This document shows, in pieces, positions 6,794-12,927 of a DNA stretch of 22,353 bases. The notes under the pieces were generated by a model, which did no database searches, was not told where the DNA came from, and worked only from the letters and a program-made list of their open reading frames with translations. Made by a program: the position numbers and the translations under genes. Source of the DNA: Merdicola sp963557785 (GTDB lineage: Bacteria; Bacillota; Clostridia; TANB77; CAG-508); contig CAUWBF010000017.1 of the NCBI GenBank assembly GCA_963557785.1, positions 1-22,353 of the forward strand, written 5' to 3'. Every line of letters begins with the position of its first letter. The stretch's first letter is position 1.

Positions 6794-7214
6794 AATTAAA
6801 GAATTGTGTGAAGTCGAGTATATTGACGAAAGAAATCCAGACGCAAAAGGGGCAAATCTTGCAATTAGAAAAATCGAATACGATTCTGATAAAGAAACAT
6901 TATTAGAGGCATTCGAACAATTCGAAAATAATTTTGATATTGATAAGGTTATTGATTGTGAAGATGAGTTCGATGGTGAATGTTTGGATACTATAAAAAC
7001 TTTATCTGTAGAAGAGCTTAGTTGTATTCAAAAAAAAGCTGTGGATATCGTATATTATTCCGCTGAGGAATTGCCAGTGTGGTTACCTAAAGAAATATAT
7101 ATACCTAGTTATATCAAAGCCGATGAGGTAGCTGATTATATTAGCAATACAACAGGATATCTTGTTGAAGGGTTTGTATTAGAATATGCGGAGGTGAATG
7201 AAAATGACCGATAA
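6783..7214 (+). CDS. acidic hypothetical protein, 143 aa
   Basis: ATG with GGAG about ten bases upstream in the end of the previous gene. Starts with MIIKIKELCEVEYIDERNPDAKG, suggesting a beta strand then a loop, followed by acidic helices (DSDKETLLEAFEQFENNFDIDKVIDCEDEFDGE) and a region with VWLPKEIYIPSYIKADEVADYISNTTGYLVEGF that looks like a strand-helix-strand unit. No family recognised. It overlaps the next gene by 11 bases. Confidence 0.75.
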   Translation: MIIKIKELCEVEYIDERNPDAKGANLAIRKIEYDSDKETLLEAFEQFENNFDIDKVIDCEDEFDGECLDTIKTLSVEELSCIQKKAVDIVYYSAEELPVWLPKEIYIPSYIKADEVADYISNTTGYLVEGFVLEYAEVNENDR

Positions 7215-7350
7215 TAAATTAGAAAGAATGTTAACTATTGCATATAACGCAATAGTTTTAGGTGGACTTGAAGAACGATATAACAAGGAAGAACTGCTTG
7301 AAGAGTTAGGTTGTAGCGAAGAAGAATATGACAAAATAATGGAGGTATAA
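7204..7350 (+). CDS. small helical protein, 48 aa
   Basis: Starts inside the previous gene (GGAGGTGAATGAAAATG). It reads MTDNKLERMLTIAYNAIVLG then EERYNKEELLEELGCSEEEYDKIM. The second half resembles a helix-turn-helix (EELLEELGCSEEEYDKIM), which is short but possible as a small DNA-binding or protein-binding module. One base separates it from the next gene. Confidence 0.6.
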   Translation: MTDNKLERMLTIAYNAIVLGGLEERYNKEELLEELGCSEEEYDKIMEV

Positions 7351-7351
7351 T

Positions 7352-7945
7352 ATGCCAAATTGGTGCCAGACAAGAATAACAATTACTCACGAAGATGAAA
7401 ATAAAGTAGTTGATTTATATAATAAAATTGAACAGTGGTGTAAAACAGATTATAAGAAAAATGGTTTTGGGAATTATTGGCTAGGTAATATTGTTGGTAA
7501 TTCTGGTATAGGTACCGTAGATGAAAATCCTAATACAGATTTAAGATGTAGAGGAATGATAACGTACTTGGAAATTATTGATAATCAATTATTAGTTGAT
7601 ACCGAGACAGCTTGGACGCCGATGTTGCGTATGTGGAAGAAGTTGCTTGACGAATACCTACCTGATGCGGAATTAATATATACTGCTGAAGAATGTGGGT
7701 GTGAAATATATTACACTAACGATCCTTATATGATTAATCAATATATTATAGACACTTATGATTTAGAAAATATTTATAGTCATTGGGACGCCGATGAAGA
7801 ATATGTAATAGAAACATTGCAAACATTATTGAAAACCGACAAAGATAATGTAGATGAATTAATTGAAATGCTTTTGGATAGCAAATATAGTGACAAAATA
7901 AATATTCATAAATGGGTGTATCTTGATAGTAATGAATGGGATTAA
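7352..7945 (+). CDS. Api92-like ferredoxin-fold protein, 197 aa
   Basis: The opening MPNWCQTRITITH is the signature of Api92-like and YubB-type phage and plasmid proteins (family start typically MPNWC.N.L...G), which have a ferredoxin-like alpha/beta fold of unknown biochemical role. Seen here after it: a helix (EDENKVVDLYNKIEQW), a glycine/asparagine-rich part (GNYWLGNIVGNSGIG), then the typical TETAWTPMLRMWKKLLDEYLPDAELIYTAEECGCEIYYTND stretch, in which the protein senses size or environment in ways not understood. The C-terminal 60 residues are acidic and look like an added helical domain. GGAGG lies eight bases ahead. Confidence 0.82.
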   Translation: MPNWCQTRITITHEDENKVVDLYNKIEQWCKTDYKKNGFGNYWLGNIVGNSGIGTVDENPNTDLRCRGMITYLEIIDNQLLVDTETAWTPMLRMWKKLLDEYLPDAELIYTAEECGCEIYYTNDPYMINQYIIDTYDLENIYSHWDADEEYVIETLQTLLKTDKDNVDELIEMLLDSKYSDKINIHKWVYLDSNEWD

Positions 7946-7948
7946 ACA

Positions 7949-8197
7949 ATGTGTAGAAAAGATATATTTAATGAAGCCAAAGAGAATATGGCTTGGGATT
8001 TTATAGAAATATTAGTTGATGAATTTGATGAGTATGATAATTTATTAACAATATTATTAGATGAAGACCGTATAATTATCCATACACAGAGTGGATTTAA
8101 GCATAATTATACAATGATTGAAATTACAAGATTTGAAGAAATGCAGTTCGACTACTTTGATAGCTTAATAAACGAACTGGTGTTCTATGCAGTGTAG
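7949..8197 (+). CDS. small acidic protein, 82 aa
   Basis: Last gene of the 4286 operon, three bases after the previous stop. Very acidic helix at the start (DIFNEAKENMAWDFIEILVDEFDEYDN), then strands LLTILLDEDRIIIHTQSGFKHNYTMIEI and an acidic end. No strong ribosome site; coupling likely. No family recognised. Confidence 0.68.
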   Translation: MCRKDIFNEAKENMAWDFIEILVDEFDEYDNLLTILLDEDRIIIHTQSGFKHNYTMIEITRFEEMQFDYFDSLINELVFYAV

Positions 8198-8221
8198 GAG
8201 GTGATTATAGAAGTTAATATG

Positions 8222-8239
8222 AATGTGAATGTTCACATT
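8222..8239. promoter_or_regulatory. inverted repeat next to the tRNA-like promoter (operator candidate)
   Basis: AATGTGAA (8222-8229) and TTCACATT (8232-8239) form a perfect 8-base inverted repeat with a two-base centre, five bases before the -35 box at 8245. It could be a dimeric repressor site or a small hairpin; no T run follows, so it is not a terminator. Confidence 0.45.
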
Positions 8240-8244
8240 GTTCC

Positions 8245-8273
8245 TTGATTATTTAATTGAATTAATATACAAT
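8245..8273 (+). promoter_or_regulatory. sigma-A promoter for tRNA-like element 2
   Basis: TTGATT at 8245-8250, exactly 17 bases, TACAAT at 8268-8273. The predicted start, six to eight bases on, coincides with the first base of the tRNA-like element. Confidence 0.65.
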
Positions 8274-8278
8274 AATAT

Positions 8279-8327
8279 GAGGATTAAGGTGTGTATAATT
8301 AGACAGGTTCAATTCCTGTCGTCCTCG
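8279..8327 (+). ncRNA. tRNA-like element 2 (minihelix, 49 nt)
   Basis: GAGGA (8279-8283) pairs with TCCTC (8322-8326), with T8284-G8321 extending it. It stacks on the T arm GACAGG (8302-8307), loop TTCAATT, CCTGTC (8315-8320), giving a 12-bp acceptor/T minihelix. The bridge TTAAGGTGTGTATAATTA is too short for D and anticodon arms. TTAAGG and TGTATAA are shared with element 1, while every stem base pair that differs does so on both strands. The RNA would start at its first base and run into the leader of the gene at 8350, so it may also act as a 5' leader. Confidence 0.6.
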
Positions 8328-8349
8328 ATATATGAAAGGAATGATGTGG

Positions 8350-8802
8350 ATGGATAAGAAAATAGAGAGAGAAATTATAAAAAGACATAAAGAGTCATTA
8401 GATCAAGAAAGCGTATTTACAGATGAAGAATTAGAAAAGAAAATCGTAGAATATTGGAGTGATATGCTTGATAAAGATTGTGTATTACCAGATGAAAAAT
8501 ACGAGAAGTTTAAAAGGTGTTGGGAGTATGCTACTGAAATAGTAGATTACTTTAATGATAATATAGATTTTTATGATAATGCTATGGAGTTATCATATGA
8601 ATTTAGTGGAACATGTGCAGATATAATAATTGTAGCAGAAGGAAATGAAATAAGTACAATAAAGAAATTTAAAAAGAAATGGGATTACATACTTACAAGT
8701 TGTGATCAGTTTGCTTTTAGTACAATAAATGTAGAAAATTTCCTTGATGTAAGAGTGAGACTGCATGTTTCATTCAATACACAATGGATAGACTCAAAAT
8801 AA
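8350..8802 (+). CDS. hypothetical helical protein, 150 aa
   Basis: Start at 8350 gives a nine-base distance from GAAAGGA; ATGs at 8332, 8341 and 8344 are in frame but too close to or before that site. Charged helices (MDKKIEREIIKRHKESLDQES, then ELEKKIVEYWSDMLDKDCVLPDEKYEKFKRCWEYATEIVDYF) precede a middle with IIIVAEGNEIS and a C-terminal half with a strand-like end (VRLHVSFNTQW). Not recognised. It is transcribed behind tRNA-like element 2 and ends before the terminator at 8853. Confidence 0.75.
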   Translation: MDKKIEREIIKRHKESLDQESVFTDEELEKKIVEYWSDMLDKDCVLPDEKYEKFKRCWEYATEIVDYFNDNIDFYDNAMELSYEFSGTCADIIIVAEGNEISTIKKFKKKWDYILTSCDQFAFSTINVENFLDVRVRLHVSFNTQWIDSK

Positions 8803-8842
8803 TTACGAAATACACTATAAACTATACTATACATTATACACA

Positions 8843-8886
8843 GCGTATTAAGACGAGGTTGTTTAATGCCTCGTTTTTTAGTACGC
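8843..8886 (+). terminator. extended inverted-repeat terminator A
   Basis: Core ACGAGG (8853-8858) / CCTCGT (8869-8874) with a loop containing GTTTAAT, followed by TTTTTTAGTACGC. The outer arms GCGTA (8843-8847) and TACGC (8882-8886) also pair, so the palindrome extends beyond the T run. Sister structures lie at 8925, 16621 and 20556. Confidence 0.8.
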
Positions 8887-8924
8887 AAAATTAATTAGAA
8901 ATTATCAAATCAAACTATAATCTC

Positions 8925-8972
8925 ACGCATAAAGAGAGATGGAGTGTTTAATCTCCATCTTTTTTAGTGCGT
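8925..8972 (+). terminator. extended inverted-repeat terminator B
   Basis: Core GATGGAG (8938-8944) / CTCCATC (8953-8959), loop TGTTTAAT, then TTTTTTAGTGCGT. Outer arms ACGCA (8925-8929) / TGCGT (8968-8972) pair. A TATAAT at 8916-8921 lies just upstream, without a good -35 box. The next ribosome site follows 12 bases after the outer arm. Confidence 0.8.
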
Positions 8973-8993
8973 AAAAAGAAAGGAGTTGGTTGT

Positions 8994-9134
8994 ATGTATA
9001 AAATTAAACACGATAAAGGATATTATACAGTATATAAAAATGGACAGTTCTTCTGTACAACAGATAGTTATAAAGAAGCATATGAAGAAATAAAAGCAGA
9101 TGATGATAAAGAAGGGAGTGAAATGAGATGGTAA
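8994..9134 (+). CDS. small hypothetical protein, 46 aa
   Basis: AAAGGAG precedes the ATG by about ten bases. The start MYKIKHDKGYYTVYKNGQFF looks like a short beta hairpin, followed by a helix (SYKEAYEEIKADDDKE). Short 'modulator' proteins of this shape are common in phages, but no family is assigned. It overlaps the next gene by seven bases. Confidence 0.6.
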   Translation: MYKIKHDKGYYTVYKNGQFFCTTDSYKEAYEEIKADDDKEGSEMRW

Positions 9135-9250
9135 ATAGTTTGATTGAGTATGATAAATTATCAGAAGCTTTTAATGAAATGCTTCACGTACTAGCAGAAG
9201 ATAAGAAGTTAACAGATGAAGAAAAATTAGAGATTTTAAAGGAGAAGTAA
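9128..9250 (+). CDS. small acidic helical protein, 40 aa
   Basis: ATG inside the end of the previous gene with GGGAG about ten bases before it. It reads MVNSLIEYDKLSEAFNEMLH then VLAEDKKLTDEEKLEILKEK; two helices. The next gene begins two bases after its stop with AAAGGAG overlapping the end. Function unknown. Confidence 0.55.
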   Translation: MVNSLIEYDKLSEAFNEMLHVLAEDKKLTDEEKLEILKEK

Positions 9251-9252
9251 CT

Positions 9253-9636
9253 ATGAAGATTAAAGTATTAGGAAACGAAGTTTTATTAGTAAGTGAACAT
9301 TCTATTGAAAAATATCAGGATGTTGAAGGATACAATCCGTCAGCATTAACTTTGAAAGATGAAGATGGAGAAGAGTATTTTAGAGTATGCTTTGGTGAAG
9401 CAGATAGCATTAGCAATTATGGCATTGTATTTGATGATAGTAGACCATCACAGAAAGCAGTAGCAAGATTGCCATTTGCTGATGATGAAGAAATTACAGC
9501 AGAAGCGATTGTAAAGAAATATGGTAAAGTGATTAGCAATTTAAATGTCATTGAAGATAAAGTAAAGCTTGCTTATGAAGAGATGAGAAGCGATATTGAA
9601 TCATGGGCGGAAGATATTGAGTTTATCGAACTATAG
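9253..9636 (+). CDS. hypothetical protein upstream of the ubiquitin-like gene, 127 aa
   Basis: Strong ribosome site AAAGGAGAAG. Beta-rich first half (MKIKVLGNEVLLVSEHSIEKY, then LTLKDEDGEEYFRVCFGE), an ordered middle (GIVFDDSRPSQKAVARLPF) and a helical acidic end (KVKLAYEEMRSDIESWAEDIEF). Not recognised. It directly precedes the ubiquitin-like gene by 48 bases and probably shares its transcript, so it may be an accessory protein of that conjugation cluster, like the extra small proteins in PRTRC-type clusters. That is a context inference only. Confidence 0.75.
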   Translation: MKIKVLGNEVLLVSEHSIEKYQDVEGYNPSALTLKDEDGEEYFRVCFGEADSISNYGIVFDDSRPSQKAVARLPFADDEEITAEAIVKKYGKVISNLNVIEDKVKLAYEEMRSDIESWAEDIEFIEL

Positions 9637-9684
9637 AAGAGAGATTATTAGATTACATTTGAGGATAGTAAAGGAGAAATTAAA

Positions 9685-9918
9685 ATGATTAAAGTTAAAT
9701 ATACAAGTTCAGTTGAAAGAATTACAGAAATTACACCTAAGAATACAACAGTTTATGATTTCTTAGAAGAACATGGCGGTATTCCAATGGGAGCTACATT
9801 ATCAATGAATGGAGTACCTTTTGGAAGTACAGATGAGTTATATTGCACATTTGATGAATTAACAAATGGTGCTGATAACTGTATCTTATACGCATTAGTA
9901 AAGACAGACCAAAATTAA
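9685..9918 (+). CDS. ubiquitin-like beta-grasp protein candidate, 77 aa
   Basis: Length and strand order match a ubiquitin-like fold: strand MIKVKYTSS, strand VERITEITPKNTTV, a helix YDFLEEHG, strand ATLSMNGVPFG, a turn, then the final strand CILYALVK. This order, close to an E2-like, a JAMM and an E1-like gene, is that of bacterial Ubl conjugation clusters, where the small Ubl is activated by the E1 and linked to a target or carrier (compare PRTRC protein C). Odd point: the protein ends ...ALVKTDQN and has no C-terminal Gly-Gly, so any activation would need trimming or the protein acts non-covalently. AAGGAG precedes the ATG by about nine bases. Fold assignment is by eye. Confidence 0.55.
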   Translation: MIKVKYTSSVERITEITPKNTTVYDFLEEHGGIPMGATLSMNGVPFGSTDELYCTFDELTNGADNCILYALVKTDQN

Positions 9919-9936
9919 TTAATCATATTTTCCAAA

Positions 9937-9964
9937 GAGAGTAGATGCTTTGGTGTCTACTCTC
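9937..9964 (+). terminator. hairpin after the ubiquitin-like gene
   Basis: GAGAGTAGA (9937-9945) pairs perfectly with TCTACTCTC (9956-9964). The tail AATTAAATT has few T, so it may be a weak terminator, a processing site or a stabilising 3' hairpin that ends the 9253-9918 message. Confidence 0.55.
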
Positions 9965-9994
9965 AATTAAATTAAATAATTACTTTGTAGAATT

Positions 9995-10160
9995 ACTCTT
10001 TAAGAGTGGGTTAAGTTTTACTTAACTATTAGGTTTGTTATAGAAAACACTACCTACAGCAGCACCAGAAGCACGACTCCAAATGCTGGTGAAATATATG
10101 ATTGTTGAAATTCTAACAATTCGCCCCCGATCGACCACGGCGTTCAGCGTATTCATACAG
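9995..10160 (+). ncRNA. structured RNA element, copy 2 of 4
   Basis: Stem A ACTCTT (9995-10000) / AAGAGT (10002-10007), then GGG and hairpin B GTTAAG (10010-10015), loop TTTTA, CTTAAC (10021-10026), then TTAGGTTTGTTA. Downstream: ACACTACCTA (10047-10056), identical to copy 4, hairpin CACCAG (10063-10068) / CTGGTG (10086-10091), and ATTGTT (10101-10106) / AACAAT (10115-10120) with an AAATTC-containing loop that matches copy 3. It lies between the ubiquitin-like gene and the E2-like gene and is the probable leader of the 10208 operon. Confidence 0.65.
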
Positions 10161-10207
10161 GGAGTATAACAATAATTAGTACAAGGTAATAGAAAGGAAT
10201 TAAAGTT

Positions 10208-11482
10208 ATGTTTGAAGAATTTTTAAATAAGTATGTTAAAGATAAATTTAATATAAATATAGCATTTATGGATTCATATATAAGTCAAAGAAACGTGTTA
10301 TTAGATATGATTTATTTGTATGATGATATGCAGAATATATCTACAGATGAAGTTAAAATTAATATGTATATGAACTGTTTTATTGTACGAAGTGAGAGTA
10401 AGATACAGATTGAATGTATAGACGGGCTGATACAACTATTAGATACAAATATATCATATAGCGAAAATACGACTACTAATAGCTATATAATTGAAGGGCT
10501 ACCTCCTTTGCGACAAATATGTATTCTGCCATTGCTCATGCCTGATAAATTTAAAGGATTTGCAGTACCTAATATAGCAAAGAAATTTGAAAAAGCTTTA
10601 ACAACAGTAGATGTTGACGAAAGACGATATTTGAATTTAGAAACAAAACTTAAACATTCAACTGAATATGAAGAGTTTATGATGAGTAAGTTATCAAATA
10701 TCCAAGAAAAAATATTTGTAAAGCAAAAAAATGCTTATATAAATGATTGTGCAGCTATTAAGAATTTAATTAAAGAACGTCAAAATACTTTGAATAAATT
10801 ATATTCACAATTACACGAAAAAGAATTAGCTTTAATTGGTTATGAGGCAAAAGAAAATGAAGTCGCAGAATATATGGAAGAACTTATCGAAGTTGTTCAA
10901 ACCTCAAATAATATAAACATGGTTGATATTACTGATGACTCTTTTACATTTAGCGTTGCAGGCTTTTATTCAATATGGAAAAATGAATATCTACAAAAGA
11001 CAATGGAAAATATTTCAGCATTGCCATTTGTAAGAATTATTAATCGTGTAAGTTCTAAGGGAGTAGGTGAAAAGCTATATAGGTTAATATTTGAAAAAAG
11101 AAGACTTAAAATTAAAGTAATTCAAGAGTTTTCTATTCTTTATGATACAGATAATATCATAGGCGGTCAAACATCAACATCAGATAAAGGGTTGCCGAAT
11201 ATACATATTGGCTATTATGACTGCTGGGATGAGTCAAAACAGATTATTCAAGAGTATTTGCATGAATACAGATATGCTGACGCAGTAATGCAAACGGCAA
11301 ATTCGGCATATACTTTAAATCTATGTGATTCTCCAGTGACAGAAAGATTAGCAGATGTATTATTAAACAGTTCAAATTATGATTATAAATTAATTGTAGA
11401 CTCAAAAACAAATGAAGAATTAACCGTTAAAGAAGTAATAAATAGAATAAAAAAAGGAGAATACGATGAGGATATTATTTAA
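10208..11482 (+). CDS. E2-like (ubiquitin-conjugating-like) protein candidate with coiled coil, 424 aa
   Basis: First gene of a tight three-gene set with a JAMM isopeptidase and an E1-like enzyme. The N-terminal 130 residues are mixed alpha/beta. Residues about 140-230 are a long charged helix, likely coiled coil (SNIQEKIFVKQKNAYINDCA onward). The C-terminal third contains LPNIHIGYYDCW (329-340): His333 and Cys339 in an HxxxxxC arrangement, followed by helices and NLCDSPVTERLADVL (371-385). This spacing of His, aromatic residues and a Cys near a turn resembles E2-like domains seen beside Ubl/E1/JAB genes in mobile elements, where the Cys would carry the Ubl as thioester. Not certain: the E2 core lacks an obvious HPN motif. 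The gene overlaps the next by 17 bases, a strong sign of joint function. GAAAGGA precedes the ATG. Confidence 0.5.
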   Translation: MFEEFLNKYVKDKFNINIAFMDSYISQRNVLLDMIYLYDDMQNISTDEVKINMYMNCFIVRSESKIQIECIDGLIQLLDTNISYSENTTTNSYIIEGLPPLRQICILPLLMPDKFKGFAVPNIAKKFEKALTTVDVDERRYLNLETKLKHSTEYEEFMMSKLSNIQEKIFVKQKNAYINDCAAIKNLIKERQNTLNKLYSQLHEKELALIGYEAKENEVAEYMEELIEVVQTSNNINMVDITDDSFTFSVAGFYSIWKNEYLQKTMENISALPFVRIINRVSSKGVGEKLYRLIFEKRRLKIKVIQEFSILYDTDNIIGGQTSTSDKGLPNIHIGYYDCWDESKQIIQEYLHEYRYADAVMQTANSAYTLNLCDSPVTERLADVLLNSSNYDYKLIVDSKTNEELTVKEVINRIKKGEYDEDII

Positions 11483-11999
11483 AGCAGAAGCTTTTATAAA
11501 ACAAAATGCTTTGATTGCAACTCATGACCACGAGGTATGTTGGTATGGGTTGGTCGATAGAATCGATGATGAAACTTTTGTTATAGAAGATATATTAGTT
11601 CACCCACAAAACGTAACATCTGCTTCAGTCAGAATTAATGATGAAGATATATTAGAGTGGACAGCAAGTATTCCAGATGAAATATACAATAAAATTAAGT
11701 TTAGTGGACATTCACACGTAAAGATGAATGTGTTTAGAAGCCATCAAGATGAAGAAACTGAAAAAGGACACGCACAACAATTACCGAATGGTAGTTATTA
11801 TATCTTTGTTGTGGCTAATCAATTTGGCGGAAGTGATTACAGAGTGTATATCAAAGAAAATGATGAGCTAATAAAGTATGATGATGTAGAATACGATGTA
11901 ATTGTTGGAGATAAAACATTAGTAGAATTCAGAATTGAAAGTGAAAAGAATATTAATTGTGTAGATAAGGAGATTAATTATGAATTTAGTGAAGAGTAG
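11466..11999 (+). CDS. JAMM/JAB metallo-isopeptidase (deubiquitinase-like), 177 aa
   Basis: Carries the full JAMM zinc site: Glu23 (in HEVCWYG), then His82-Ser-His84 followed by seven residues, Ser92 and Asp95, i.e. the HxHx7SxxD pattern in GHSHVKMNVFRSHQDE. JAMM proteases of bacterial Ubl clusters cleave the Ubl C-terminus, either maturing it or removing it from targets. The domain occupies about residues 1-130; the acidic remainder (YDDVEYDVIVGDKTL...) is probably a small extra domain. It starts inside the end of the E2-like gene (AAAAAAGGAGAATACGATG) and overlaps the E1-like gene by 20 bases, so all three proteins should be made in fixed ratio. Confidence 0.9.
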   Translation: MRILFKAEAFIKQNALIATHDHEVCWYGLVDRIDDETFVIEDILVHPQNVTSASVRINDEDILEWTASIPDEIYNKIKFSGHSHVKMNVFRSHQDEETEKGHAQQLPNGSYYIFVVANQFGGSDYRVYIKENDELIKYDDVEYDVIVGDKTLVEFRIESEKNINCVDKEINYEFSEE

Positions 12000-12660
12000 A
12001 GATATATTTAATCCGTCTGATTTCAATGAAAGAGTGCATATTTTAGGATGTGGGGCTACAGGAGGTACAATAGCTGAATTATTAGTAAGATTTGGTATTA
12101 CGAAGATTACATTATGGGACTTTGATATTGTAGAAGATAAGAATATTGCCAATCAAATATATAGATATATTGATATTGGTAAGCCTAAAGTTGAAGCGTT
12201 AAAAGATATCTTATGCGATATTAATCCTGATTTAGAAAAAGATTTGGAGATTAAATCCGAAGGGTGGAATGGCGAAGTATTAGAAGATTATGTTTATCTA
12301 TGTATAGATAATATAGAAACTCATAAAGAATTTGTGAAGAAAAATAAATACAACAGTATGTTAAGAGTTGTATTTGAAACAAGGTTGGCACTATGGGAAG
12401 GACAACACTTCGCCGCTGAATGGAGCAATATTAAACACAAAGACGCTTTTATTGCAAACCAAAACTTCACACACGAAGAAGCTATGGAAGTAACACCTAG
12501 AGGTGGTTGCAATGAAGTATTATCAGTAGTACCTACTATTAGAGAAGTTTGTAGTGCAGGCGTAAGTAATTTAATCAACTATTTATTAGGTAAAGAATTG
12601 CAAACGATGGTAGTTAAAAGACCGTTTGAATTTATTTCAGACGCAGTAAGTATTAAATAA
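11980..12660 (+). CDS. E1-like ThiF/MoeB-family adenylyltransferase, 226 aa
   Basis: Rossmann-type E1 core: the nucleotide loop GCGATGG at 23-29 after strand VHIL, the acidic pair WDFDIVEDKNIANQIYR with Asp47, Asp49 and Asn55/Asn58 and Arg62, the Mg/ATP-contacting Lys in IGKPKVEAL (68-70), and a CIDN turn (108-111). Family role: adenylate the C-terminus of a Ubl and pass it as thioester. Cys177 in TPRGGCNEV is the best candidate catalytic cysteine. At 226 aa it is about the ThiF/MoeB size and lacks the CxxC zinc sites usual in MoeB. It ends the 10208-12660 set; no terminator follows before RNA element copy 3. Confidence 0.88.
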   Translation: MNLVKSRDIFNPSDFNERVHILGCGATGGTIAELLVRFGITKITLWDFDIVEDKNIANQIYRYIDIGKPKVEALKDILCDINPDLEKDLEIKSEGWNGEVLEDYVYLCIDNIETHKEFVKKNKYNSMLRVVFETRLALWEGQHFAAEWSNIKHKDAFIANQNFTHEEAMEVTPRGGCNEVLSVVPTIREVCSAGVSNLINYLLGKELQTMVVKRPFEFISDAVSIK

Positions 12661-12690
12661 GTTATTAATTAAAGTGCGAATAATTGAATA

Positions 12691-12860
12691 TTAATTTTAC
12701 AAAAGTAAGATTAAGGGTTAAGTTTTACTTGACTTATAGGCTTGTTGAAACAAAACAACCTCATGAAAGCAGTTTTTGGTCAAGCTGCTCTGAATCTTCA
12801 GACCCGAATGTTCAAATTCCAACATGATCCAAAAAGTGACCAGCAGGCATAGGCGTCATA
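12691..12860 (+). ncRNA. structured RNA element, copy 3 of 4
   Basis: Stem A TTAATTTTAC (12691-12700) / GTAAGATTAA (12705-12714), all ten positions pair with one G-T. Then GGG and hairpin B GTTAAG (12717-12722), loop TTTTA, CTTGAC (12728-12733), a T-A to T-G change against copies 1 and 2 that keeps the pair. AGGCTTGTTG follows, with TTGTT/AACAA (12742/12754). Downstream: AGCAG (12768-12772) / CTGCT (12785-12789), whose loop can also pair with CCAAAAA at about 12829, CTGAA/TTCAG near 12790, and ATGTT (12808-12812) / AACAT (12821-12825). Located before the reverse transcriptase, so it could also be the RT's template or primer RNA. Confidence 0.65.
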
Positions 12861-12927
12861 TAAGAATCATCATATACAGCATAATATATATCAAGAATTA
12901 TTCGTAAATATTGAAAGGAGAAACAAA

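Noticed and set aside
8198..8248. AGGAGGTG with possible non-ATG start giving a 13-codon peptide (or ATG 8219, 9 codons).
   Set aside because: Start codons are unusual or too far from the ribosome site; more likely a regulatory region.
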